Assembly (NCBI RefSeq): GCF_000426685.1
Contig: NZ_AUFV01000012.1
Coordinates: 62,001 to 126,000, forward strand
Direction of reading: 5' to 3'
Source: Solimonas flava DSM 18980
GTDB taxonomy: Bacteria; Pseudomonadota; Gammaproteobacteria; Nevskiales; Nevskiaceae
DNA length: 64,000 bases
Part shown: piece by piece, positions 35,840 to 42,471 of the stretch
Layout of the letters: each line of letters starts with the position of its first letter
How positions within the stretch are numbered: position 1 is the first letter of the stretch
Translations under genes and position numbers: made by a program
Notes under the pieces: generated by a model
Told to the model about the DNA's origin: nothing
The model's database searches: none
What the model saw: the letters and a program-made list of their open reading frames with translations, nothing else

Positions 35840-37297
35840 TCAGAGCGCGTACAGATCGACGTACTCGTGCACCGGCAAGCGCTCCAGCGTGGCCTGCTCG
35901 AGCGAGGCGTCGAGGATGCGCTGCTGCTGGCGCGGCGCGAAACGGCGCGCGAGATTGCTCCGGAACTTGGCTTCGAGCAGCGGCAGGCCCTCGGCACGGC
36001 GCCGGCGATGGCCGATCGGATATTCGACGACGACCTCGTCGAGCGCGCTGCCGTCCGTGAACTCGACGCGCAGCGCATTGGCGATGCTGCGCTTGTCCGG
36101 GTCGTGATAGTCCTTGGTGAACTGCGGGTCCTCGATGCAGACGATCTTCTCGCGCAGCGCGTCGATGCGCGGATCGGCGGCGACCTCGTCCTCGTAATCG
36201 TCCGCCGTCAGGCGGCCGTAGAGGATCGCGACGGCGACCATGTACTGAATGCAGTGGTCGCGGTCGGCCGGATTGTCGAGCGGCCCCTGCTTGTCGATGA
36301 TGCGCCGGCAGGCTTCCTGTGTGCGGATCGTGATGCGGCGGATGTCTGCGGCCGTCCTGCCGCTGGCCTTCAGCAGCGCGTGCACCTGCATCGCCGCCTC
36401 GGCGCCGGTCTGGCCGTGGAACTCGGCGGGGAAGCTGATCTTGAACAGCACGTTCTCCATCACGTACGAACCGTACGGGCGCTGGAAGCGGAACGGCTGG
36501 CCGCCAAAGCTGACGTCGTAGAAACCCCAGGTCCTGGCCGTGAGCACCGACGGATAACCCATCTCACCGGTGCGCGCCATCAGCGCCAGCCGCACGCCGC
36601 GACTGGTCGCGTCGCCCGCCGCCCAGCTCTTGCGCGAGCCCGTGTTCGGCGCGTGGCGGTAAGTGCGCAGCGACTGGCCGTCGACCCAGGCCAGCGACAC
36701 CGCGTTGAGCATTTCCTCGCGCGACAGGCCGAGCAACTGCCCGACCACCGCCGTCGTCGCCACCTTGACCAGCACCACGTGGTCGAGGCCGACGCGGTTG
36801 AACGAATTCTCCAGCGCGATGCAGCCCTGGATCTCGTGCGCCTTGATCATCGCCGTGAGCACCGCGCGCATCGCCAGCGGCGTCTTGCCGGCGGCGACCG
36901 CCTCGCGGCTCAGCCAGTCGGCCACGGCGAGAATGCCGCCGAGATTGTCGGAAGGATGCCCCCACTCCGCCGCGAGCCAGGTGTCGTTGAAGTCCAGCCA
37001 GCGGATCATCGTGCCGAGGTTGAACGCCGCCTGCACCGGATCGAGCCGGAACGGCGTGCCCGGCACCTTCGCGCCGTTCGGCACCACCGTGCCCGGCACC
37101 AGCGGCCCGAGCAGCTTGGTGCAGGCCGGATACCCGAGCGCCTCCAGCCCACAGCCGAGCGTGTCGATCAGGCAGTGGCGCGCGGTCTCATAGGCCAGCG
37201 CCGAGCGCACCTCGTAGCGCTCGACGTAATCGACGATGTCGACGAGCGCCGCATCCCATTCGGGGCGGGCGGCGGATGGCGTATCGGGAGAAGACAT
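35840..37297 (-). CDS. prpD: 2-methylcitrate dehydratase PrpD (MmgE/PrpD family)
   Basis: A 485-residue enzyme dehydrating 2-methylcitrate to 2-methyl-cis-aconitate in propionate breakdown. Family blocks are visible: RHCLIDTLGCGLEALG, IRWLDFNDTWLAAEWGHPSDN, AHEIQGCIALENSFNRVGLDH and RAEGLPLLEAKF. The start is the ATG at 37297 with GAGGAG upstream; a 50-codon extension is rejected. It lies on the same strand as the other prp genes but is separated from prpF by a 2-kb foreign insert with a terminator, so it needs its own promoter. In acnD/prpF-type clusters AcnD+PrpF can replace PrpD, so the activity may be redundant. Confidence 0.93.
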   Translation of the reverse strand: MSSPDTPSAARPEWDAALVDIVDYVERYEVRSALAYETARHCLIDTLGCGLEALGYPACTKLLGPLVPGTVVPNGAKVPGTPFRLDPVQAAFNLGTMIRWLDFNDTWLAAEWGHPSDNLGGILAVADWLSREAVAAGKTPLAMRAVLTAMIKAHEIQGCIALENSFNRVGLDHVVLVKVATTAVVGQLLGLSREEMLNAVSLAWVDGQSLRTYRHAPNTGSRKSWAAGDATSRGVRLALMARTGEMGYPSVLTARTWGFYDVSFGGQPFRFQRPYGSYVMENVLFKISFPAEFHGQTGAEAAMQVHALLKASGRTAADIRRITIRTQEACRRIIDKQGPLDNPADRDHCIQYMVAVAILYGRLTADDYEDEVAADPRIDALREKIVCIEDPQFTKDYHDPDKRSIANALRVEFTDGSALDEVVVEYPIGHRRRRAEGLPLLEAKFRSNLARRFAPRQQQRILDASLEQATLERLPVHEYVDLYAL

Positions 37298-37704
37298 GGC
37301 GGCGGCTCCTCGCATGGGATAGGCGCCGCCATGATGCGCCTTCGGACGGCGTGCGCCAGCTCGGCGACGGGTGACCTCCGGTCGAACGCGTGCTGATCGT
37401 TGTTGCCAGACCGGCAGGCCCAGTCCGACGCCGACCCGAGCGCGCACGCGTTTCGTTGTCGGCGCTCAACCCAAAGCGGTCAATCGCGTTGCCCAGATCG
37501 GCGTGCGCCAGTTCTCAGGATCGTGGGACATCCCGCTGTGCGATACGGCATCATGAGGCGGGGATTGCTCGGCGCGCTTATGCCGCATCGCAGGGGGAAC
37601 GGGACATGGGAACCAGTCGCTTATCTGGATTTACAGCCGTGGCCGGCGGAATGAATAAGCTGACCCCAGCATCCGTCTATTAGCTGCTGGGCCTCAGAGA
37701 TACG
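37298..37704. other. Junction between prpD and the foreign insert
   Basis: 407 bp upstream of prpD. Base composition changes from GC-rich host sequence to clearly AT-richer sequence at about 37480-37560. No intact gene was seen. No promoter for prpD was recognised on the minus strand. No integron R' core (GTTRRRY) was found just before the 37705 gene, so the left cassette boundary is unclear. Confidence 0.45.
37661..37694. repeat. REP-like imperfect inverted repeat
   Basis: TGAcCCCAGCA (37661-37671) and TGCTGGGccTCA (37685-37696) pair over at least ten positions around a 13-nt AT-rich loop, about 10 bp before the 37705 gene. It resembles the small palindromes often found around genomic islands in gammaproteobacteria. 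There is no T run, so it is not a classic terminator. Confidence 0.4.
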
Positions 37705-38127
37705 ATGATGATTGATCCTGTGATCGCATGGTGGGGCGCCGGTCTCTCAACATTGCTGGCAACGGTAAAGCTCTACGAGCTCTGGCGAGATCGCTTCAGG
37801 CTCGATGTCACATATAAGTTCACCAGCGATGTCGGTCGGGGGAACGACGTCCTTATTCGAAACCTCTCTGGAAGACCGGTCATACTCGAGCACTGGGAGT
37901 TGTTCTATCGCGAGGGGCGTTGGCCTAGACACAAGGAAGAAGACATCGCGTATGCGGAGCATGATTCCAACGACAAGAGAATCGATGCGTACAACACACA
38001 CACCCTGCACTTCAGCGACGAGAACTATTTTTCCTGGGGGCATAGTGCGCTGAACGGACGGCGCATCTTCATTCGGCTGCACCTAGCAGGTCGAGGCGCT
38101 CAGTGCCGAAAGGTGTATCCGGCATGA
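37705..38127 (+). CDS. Hypothetical cassette-type protein with N-terminal membrane segment
   Basis: 140 residues. A short hydrophobic N-terminus (about 5-22, VIAWWGAGLSTLLATVKLYE) is followed by a polar, beta-rich domain with many aromatic and charged residues (NLSGRPVILEHWELFYREGR). Not recognised. Codon use is visibly more AT-rich than the prp genes on either side. The stop is two bases before an integron attC site, which is where a gene-cassette reading frame normally ends. Several host-adapted integron cassettes encode such small membrane-tethered proteins of unknown role. Confidence 0.65.
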   Translation: MMIDPVIAWWGAGLSTLLATVKLYELWRDRFRLDVTYKFTSDVGRGNDVLIRNLSGRPVILEHWELFYREGRWPRHKEEDIAYAEHDSNDKRIDAYNTHTLHFSDENYFSWGHSALNGRRIFIRLHLAGRGAQCRKVYPA

Positions 38128-38128
38128 G

Positions 38129-38205
38129 GCCCAACAATGCGTTCAACTCGACGCCCACGCCTCCGCTTCGCTGCGGCGTGACCGCGCGTTAACGCGGGCG
38201 TTATG
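38129..38205 (+). other. attC (59-base-element) recombination site
   Basis: R'' GCCCAAC at 38129-38135, L'' GCGTTCAAC at 38139-38147, L' GTTAACGC at 38188-38195, and R' GCGTTATG at 38198-38205. L'' and L' pair perfectly except for one extrahelical C, the defining attC asymmetry. Between them is an imperfect hairpin ACGCC-CCGC-TTCG-GCGGCGT. R' fits GTTRRRY with one mismatch. It sits 2 bp after one stop codon and 5 bp before the next ATG, exactly as in integron arrays. No integrase gene or attI site is in the window. Confidence 0.75.
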
Positions 38206-38209
38206 TCTC

Positions 38210-39130
38210 ATGAGTGATCGACTGCCAAGTCATCGACGTGTAAACGCTGAAGCATTTCGATCCCTGTTTGAGGGCATGTCTCAGGAGGATTTGCGCCTGC
38301 AGAATGAGCAGGATTCAGCACGAAGCAAGGCGGAGCACGAGCGTTTCGTTGAAGCCTATTCTCGTGAGGAATGTTATCTATGCGGAAAGCCATTGAAGAC
38401 CATAAGCAAATCGGAGCCATGCGTACATTGGCTTCTTCGCCAGTGCAAGTTTAAGAAGAAGGATTTTCCACTAATTTACGCACGGTTCGGATACACACAG
38501 ATCGCCGCCTTCCTTCGCTGGTCTGCGAATCAGGAGCGTTTCCTGAGTAGCATCAACGACCTTGAAGCGGAGCGAAACGATCGAAAGGTTTTCGAATACA
38601 CCATTAGGTGGCGGAACATTGAGTGGACATTTGACTGCTCAGAAAACGACTACACGGGGCACAAAGGCATGTCATCGAGCCATCCCCATTATCACTTTCA
38701 AATGCGTATTGATGCGCGACCCTTCATAGATTTTGGAGACTTTCACGTTCCATTTTCGGAAGAGGATTTGTTCAGTTTGGATCTTTCGCGGACTTTTCCA
38801 GAGCATTTCCATCACTCTTTCGGGGAGGCCGGCGCTGGTATGCAGGCGGCGGTCGAGTTTGATCCGGAGCTTATCGTTTCGGAGTCAAGCCACACCGACA
38901 ACGAGGATGAGGCAACATATCGTCTGCAGACGATAATTGTTGGCTCAAAAGAAAAGCCAATCACCAAGGAGCAGCTCAGCGCTATGTTTGAAGAAAGCGA
39001 GCGTACCGGGCAGACGCTTGCTCACTTGGCTCGGAAGCATCTGCCTGACGCGGAGACTATCAAGACAATAGTGTCTGCTGCTGACTCCATCCCAGAGATC
39101 GCAAAAAGAACGGAACGGGATCGTAGGTGA
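38210..39130 (+). CDS. Hypothetical cassette-type protein with Cys/His cluster
   Basis: 306 residues, not recognised. The N-terminal region has ECYLCGKPL with C-x2-C, followed by CVHWLLRQC, a possible zinc site. The middle is histidine- and aromatic-rich (SSHPHYHFQMRIDARPFIDF, DFHVPFSEEDLF), and the C-terminus (about 245-306) is helical and polar (ITKEQLSAMFEESERTGQTL). There is no signal peptide or membrane helix, so it is probably soluble. Codon use is AT-rich for this genome. The start ATG lies five bases after the attC R' core, typical of the next cassette in an array; no second attC was found downstream. Confidence 0.65.
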   Translation: MSDRLPSHRRVNAEAFRSLFEGMSQEDLRLQNEQDSARSKAEHERFVEAYSREECYLCGKPLKTISKSEPCVHWLLRQCKFKKKDFPLIYARFGYTQIAAFLRWSANQERFLSSINDLEAERNDRKVFEYTIRWRNIEWTFDCSENDYTGHKGMSSSHPHYHFQMRIDARPFIDFGDFHVPFSEEDLFSLDLSRTFPEHFHHSFGEAGAGMQAAVEFDPELIVSESSHTDNEDEATYRLQTIIVGSKEKPITKEQLSAMFEESERTGQTLAHLARKHLPDAETIKTIVSAADSIPEIAKRTERDRR

Positions 39131-39218
39131 GTTGCAGAGGGACGCCCTCGCCTTCGGTGAGGCCGCCCCTGACCTGAGCATTAAAGACCGCACCAAGCCG
39201 CCACAGCACTAGATGCAG

Positions 39219-39249
39219 AAAGGCCCGGACGTCGCCGTCCGGGCCTTTT
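39219..39249. terminator. Strong bidirectional terminator between the cassette gene and prpF
   Basis: AAAGGCCCGGAC / GTCCGGGCCTTT form a perfect 12-bp stem with a 6-nt loop, followed by TTTTC on the plus strand and TTTCTG on the minus strand. It lies between convergent genes (38210-39130 and prpF) and would end the prp transcript before prpD. Confidence 0.85.
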
Positions 39250-39278
39250 CTTTACGCACGCATCATGAGCGCAAGCGC

Positions 39279-40481
39279 TTAGAACGCATCGCCCGGCACG
39301 CGCACCCAGCCTTCCATCAGCACGCGCGCGGAGCGCGACATGATGGCTTTCTTGACGACCCACTGAGCCCCCCCGTTCGGCAATGGCTCCTGCACGGCCG
39401 CGGCGCCGACGCGCAAGGAGCCGGACGGATGGCCGAAGCGCACCGCTTCGCGTTCGCCGCCGCCGGCGGCGAGGTTAACCAGCGTGCCGGGGATCGCCGC
39501 GGCGGTGCCGATCGCCACGGCTGCGGTGCCCATCATCGCGTGGTGCAGCTTGCCCATCGACAGGGCGCGCACGTTGAGGTCGATGTCGCTGGCCTTGATC
39601 TCCTTGCCGCTCGACGCCTTGTAGTCCTTCGGTGGCGCGACGAAGGCGACCTTCGGCGTGTGCTGGCGCTTGGCGGCTTCGCTGACGTCCTTGATCAGGC
39701 CCATGCGCAGCGCGCCGTAGGCGCGGATGGTCTCGAACATCGCCAGCGCCTTGGCATCGCTGTTGATCGCCTCGCGCAGCTCGGTGCCGGTGTAGCCGAT
39801 GTCGGCGGCGTTGATGAAGACGGTCGGGATGCCGGCGTTGATCATCGTCGCCTTGAGCGTGCCGACGCCCGGCACTTCGAGATCGTCGACGAGATTTCCG
39901 GTCGGGAACATCGAGCCGCCTTCGTCGCCCTCCTCCGCCGGATCGAGGAATTCGATCTGCACTTCGGCGGCCGGGAAGGTCACGCCGTCGAGTTCGAAGT
40001 CGCCGGTTTCCTGCACCTGGCCGTTGGTGATCGGCACGTGGGCGATGATGGTCTTGTTGATCTGCGTCTGCCAGATGCGCACGACGCAATGACCGTTCTG
40101 CGGAATGCGCGCGGCATCGACCAGACCGTTGTTGATCGCGAACGAACCGACCGCGGCGGTGAGGTTGCCGCAGTTGCCGGACCAGTCGACGAAGGCCTTG
40201 TCGATCGACACCTGGCCGAAGCGGTAGTCGACGTCGTGGTCGGGCTTGGTGCTCTTCGACAGGATCACGGTCTTGCTGGTGCTGGACGTGGCGCCGCCCA
40301 TGCCGTCGATCTGCGCGCCGTACGGATCCGGCGAGCCGATCACGCGCAGCAGGAACTTGTCGCGCGCCTCGCCGGGCACGCGGCAGCGCTCCGGCAGGTC
40401 GTCGAGCTTGAAGAACACGCCTTTCGACGTGCCGCCGCGCATGTAGGTGGCGGGGACTTTGATCTGTGGGACGTGGGTCAT
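39279..40481 (-). CDS. prpF: 2-methylaconitate cis-trans isomerase PrpF
   Basis: A 400-residue diaminopimelate-epimerase-fold isomerase that works with AcnD to convert methylcitrate to a methylaconitate usable by the cycle. Blocks: KVPATYMRGGTSKGVFF at the start, GMGGATSSTSKTVIL, DWSGNCGNLTAAVG with the catalytic cysteine, and NAGIPTVFINAADIG. The start is the ATG at 40481. It normally follows acnD directly; here six unrelated features separate them, and the DUF6933-like gene ends only 6 bp before its ATG. A terminator follows the stop. Confidence 0.95.
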   Translation of the reverse strand: MTHVPQIKVPATYMRGGTSKGVFFKLDDLPERCRVPGEARDKFLLRVIGSPDPYGAQIDGMGGATSSTSKTVILSKSTKPDHDVDYRFGQVSIDKAFVDWSGNCGNLTAAVGSFAINNGLVDAARIPQNGHCVVRIWQTQINKTIIAHVPITNGQVQETGDFELDGVTFPAAEVQIEFLDPAEEGDEGGSMFPTGNLVDDLEVPGVGTLKATMINAGIPTVFINAADIGYTGTELREAINSDAKALAMFETIRAYGALRMGLIKDVSEAAKRQHTPKVAFVAPPKDYKASSGKEIKASDIDLNVRALSMGKLHHAMMGTAAVAIGTAAAIPGTLVNLAAGGGEREAVRFGHPSGSLRVGAAAVQEPLPNGGAQWVVKKAIMSRSARVLMEGWVRVPGDAF

Positions 40482-40487
40482 GGCGCT

Positions 40488-41063
40488 TTAGTGCACGGTC
40501 TGTGTTTGAGGTTGAGGGGCGCCCTGCGCGAGAAATCGCGCATGGACGAGGTCCAGTGGTCGTTTCCAGTCCTCGTAACCGTAGCGACGGCCGGGGGCTG
40601 CAAAAGACGGGTGACGGAACAGGCCTTCCCACTGCCGCGACGCGGCTTCCGGCAGCGAGCGGTTGTCGTGGGCAAAGTGCAGCCAGGCGGTGTCCTTGAA
40701 CTGGTTCATGGAGCCGAGCAGGCTGCGGTCGCGGGTGTTGGCGTAAACCGGCGGCTGTTGCCAGGCCAGAATTTCTGCGCCAGCCAGCGGGTATTCGTTC
40801 AGATCAAATCGGTAGTGCATGAACAGCTTGAACAGTTGCTGCCCGGCATGGACGTGCAAGTTGCGCAGTTCGGCCGCACGGCCAGGCAGTACCATGCCGG
40901 CGCCGGTGGCGGCATTGAGCAACAGCACAAAAGGTTCGCGGTCGATGAAATCGATGTCCGCATACCACTCGCCAAGCGGATTGTCGGCCGGCGGCGGCTC
41001 GGGCAGCTTCGGCGGCTGCCGCAGACGCTTGAGCAGCTTGGCGGTGCAGCGCAGGACGGTCAT
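40488..41063 (-). CDS. DUF6933-like protein
   Basis: 191 residues. The start VLRCTAKLLKRLRQP, then NPLGEWYADIDFIDREPFVLLLNAATG, resembles the DUF6933 group of small orphan proteins. A basic C-terminal part includes HRFDLN-type and RRYGYEDWKRPLDL segments. No catalytic motif was recognised. It is co-directional with the prp operon, starts 78 bp after the methyltransferase fragment and ends 6 bp before prpF, so it is probably co-transcribed. Such genes often travel with toxin-antitoxin pairs in islands. The family call is by memory of the N-terminal motif and is uncertain. Confidence 0.55.
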   Translation of the reverse strand: MTVLRCTAKLLKRLRQPPKLPEPPPADNPLGEWYADIDFIDREPFVLLLNAATGAGMVLPGRAAELRNLHVHAGQQLFKLFMHYRFDLNEYPLAGAEILAWQQPPVYANTRDRSLLGSMNQFKDTAWLHFAHDNRSLPEAASRQWEGLFRHPSFAAPGRRYGYEDWKRPLDLVHARFLAQGAPQPQTQTVH

Positions 41064-41141
41064 GGCTGGCTCACTGAATGATCTCCATCAGCGACTTCAC
41101 TGCCTTGAACAGCCGGCTCGTCCACGTTTCCGAGCGGATAT

Positions 41142-41258
41142 TCAATGCGGCACATCTGCCGCGGCCATGCGCCGCCGCACGGGCTCTGGCAGGCGGAACG
41201 GTGCATCCTTGTGGCGGGTGACGATGGCGTCGTTGCCGATGCAGTTGAGAATGGGCAT
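41142..41258 (-). pseudogene. Remnant of a DNA adenine methyltransferase gene (N-terminal fragment)
   Basis: A 38-codon frame starting MPILNCIGNDAIVTRHKD directly after the toxin stop. This resembles the conserved N-terminus MP-LNWIGK-AVVNHH of site-specific (Type III-like) adenine methyltransferases, but it stops after 38 codons without any catalytic motif (DPPY, FxGxG). Immediately downstream another frame reads ETWTSRLFKAVKSLMEIIQ then stop, which may be a second scrap. I read this as decayed restriction-modification DNA in the insert. Confidence 0.4.
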
Positions 41259-41597
41259 TCAGTATTCTTCGCTCTGATCGGACGGTGTCATCCAGGCTGG
41301 AATGTCGCGCTGGGCGTGCAGGATGCGCCAGATCTCGATCCGGGTTTCGTGTTCAACGTAGAACAGCAGATAAGGAAACTTTTCCAGCTTGCGGAACCGC
41401 AGCCCCGGCAAGTTCAGGCTGACGGCATAGCGGCTGGAGCCGAGGCGTGGATTTTCGCCGATCTGGCGCATCGCCTTGCGCATTGCCTGCACCCATCGGT
41501 CCGCTAGCGCAAAGCCGCCTTCGCTTGCGTACCAGCGGATGCCCTCCTCTATGTCGTGCTCGGCGCCTGGCAGAACGATGACGGGCTTTACCGTCAC
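41259..41597 (-). CDS. RelE/ParE-family toxin
   Basis: 112 residues with the ParE/RelE fold signature: LPGAEHDIEEGIRWYASEGG, then RWVQAMRKAMRQIGENPRLGSSRY, and the C-terminal strand block FPYLLFYVEHETRIEIWRILHAQRD. ParE toxins poison DNA gyrase; RelE toxins cut mRNA; the ParD-like partner favours ParE. It overlaps the antitoxin stop by 4 nt (ATGA), so translation is coupled and the antitoxin comes first. Part of the insert between prpF and acnD. Confidence 0.9.
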   Translation of the reverse strand: MTVKPVIVLPGAEHDIEEGIRWYASEGGFALADRWVQAMRKAMRQIGENPRLGSSRYAVSLNLPGLRFRKLEKFPYLLFYVEHETRIEIWRILHAQRDIPAWMTPSDQSEEY

Positions 41598-41833
41598 GCC
41601 TTGCTCCGCTGCCGGGCGCGTTCGCGCATCTCCTCAAAGAAGGCATCGTCCGCCAAACGGCCCGACCCAGAGTTGGCGCCTTCGAGCAGCATGCCCCGCA
41701 GCTTTTCGATATCGCGCTGCTTGCGGATTAGGTCGCGCAGGTATTCGCTGGTCGAGCCGTAGGCATGCTCGGCGACCTGTTCGTCGATGAACGCCTTGAG
41801 TTCATCCGGCAGGGAGATGTTCATCGTGGCCAT
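41594..41833 (-). CDS. ParD-type (ribbon-helix-helix) antitoxin
   Basis: 79 residues, MATMNISLPDELKAFIDEQV then YGSTSEYLRDLIRKQRDIEK: a CopG/ParD ribbon-helix-helix DNA-binding domain followed by an acidic C-terminal tail (FFEEMRERARQRSKA) that would wrap the toxin. It neutralises the downstream ParE-like toxin and represses the pair. The start is taken as the ATG at 41833; ATGs at 41824 and 41842 are also possible. It probably stabilises the insert. Confidence 0.9.
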   Translation of the reverse strand: MATMNISLPDELKAFIDEQVAEHAYGSTSEYLRDLIRKQRDIEKLRGMLLEGANSGSGRLADDAFFEEMRERARQRSKA

Positions 41834-41906
41834 GCTGTTCATCCGTCTTGGCAAAGATTGCCAATACGCTAACGGGCCGCCGGCACTGACGCAAGACAGC
41901 CCGACA

Positions 41907-42356
41907 TCACGCGCCGTCTGGGATATCGGGTTCGACGAGCTTGGCGAGCATCGCCAGCGATTCCTGCCAGCCGAGGTAGCAGAACTCGGTCGGGATCGCG
42001 TCGGGGATGCCTTCCTGGACGATCGTGACTTCGGTGCCGCAGGAAACGGCCTTCAGGTCGACGGTGACCTGCATCTCGCCGGGCAGGTTCGGGTCTTCGA
42101 ACGCGTCGACGTAACGCAGTCGCTCGCCGGGCTTCAGCTCCAGATACTTGCCGCCGAACGAATGCGTGTGGCCGGTGCCGAAGTTGGTGAAGGACATGCG
42201 GTAACTGCCGCCGACGCGCGCGTCCATGCTGTGGACGGTGGCGGTGAAGCCGTACGGCGGCAGCCATTTGCACATCGCCGCCGGATCGATGAACGCACGG
42301 TAGATGCGCTCGGCCGGCGCGCGAAGGACTCGGTGGAAGCGGACGGTACCGGTCAT
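41907..42356 (-). CDS. SRPBCC (AHSA1-like) domain protein
   Basis: 149 residues forming one START/Bet-v1-like domain: FHRVLRAPAERIYRAFIDPAAMCKWLPPYGF at the N-terminus, YRMSFTNFGTGHTHSFGGKY in the middle, and CYLGWQESLAMLAKLVEPDIP, the closing helix. Such proteins bind hydrophobic ligands or, in the Aha1 case, regulate chaperones; the ligand here is unknown. The start is the ATG at 42356 after AAGGAG. It is co-directional with acnD, 115 bp downstream of it across a nested inverted repeat. Confidence 0.88.
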   Translation of the reverse strand: MTGTVRFHRVLRAPAERIYRAFIDPAAMCKWLPPYGFTATVHSMDARVGGSYRMSFTNFGTGHTHSFGGKYLELKPGERLRYVDAFEDPNLPGEMQVTVDLKAVSCGTEVTIVQEGIPDAIPTEFCYLGWQESLAMLAKLVEPDIPDGA

Positions 42357-42374
42357 GGCAGTTCTCCTTCAGAA

Positions 42375-42461
42375 AATCTCATCCGGGGACAGCACCCCTT
42401 GTGCTGTCCTCCTGTCGATACGTCGAACGGGCGCCGGCGAAATCGACAACCGGATGAGATT
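42375..42461. repeat. Nested inverted-repeat element (three-way-junction-like)
   Basis: An outer perfect 12-bp inverted repeat (AATCTCATCCGG at 42375-42386, CCGGATGAGATT at 42450-42461) encloses two inner hairpins. The first is GGACAGCAC-CCCTT-GTGCTGTCC (42387-42409, perfect 9-bp stem) and the second is GTCGAT...ATCGAC (42414-42447). As RNA or extruded DNA this folds into a three-way junction. It lies between the acnD stop (42472) and the SRPBCC gene, at the edge of the foreign insert. It is not a known terminator type. Confidence 0.6.
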
Positions 42462-42471
42462 CTGACCGCGC

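Noticed and set aside
39213-41081. A plus-strand 622-codon frame over prpF
   Set aside because: Antisense shadow of prpF and the DUF6933-like gene; no motifs, no ribosome site.
37298-42471. A transposon carrying the whole foreign region
   Set aside because: No transposase or integrase gene and no long terminal repeats or target duplications were seen; the two inserts have different character.
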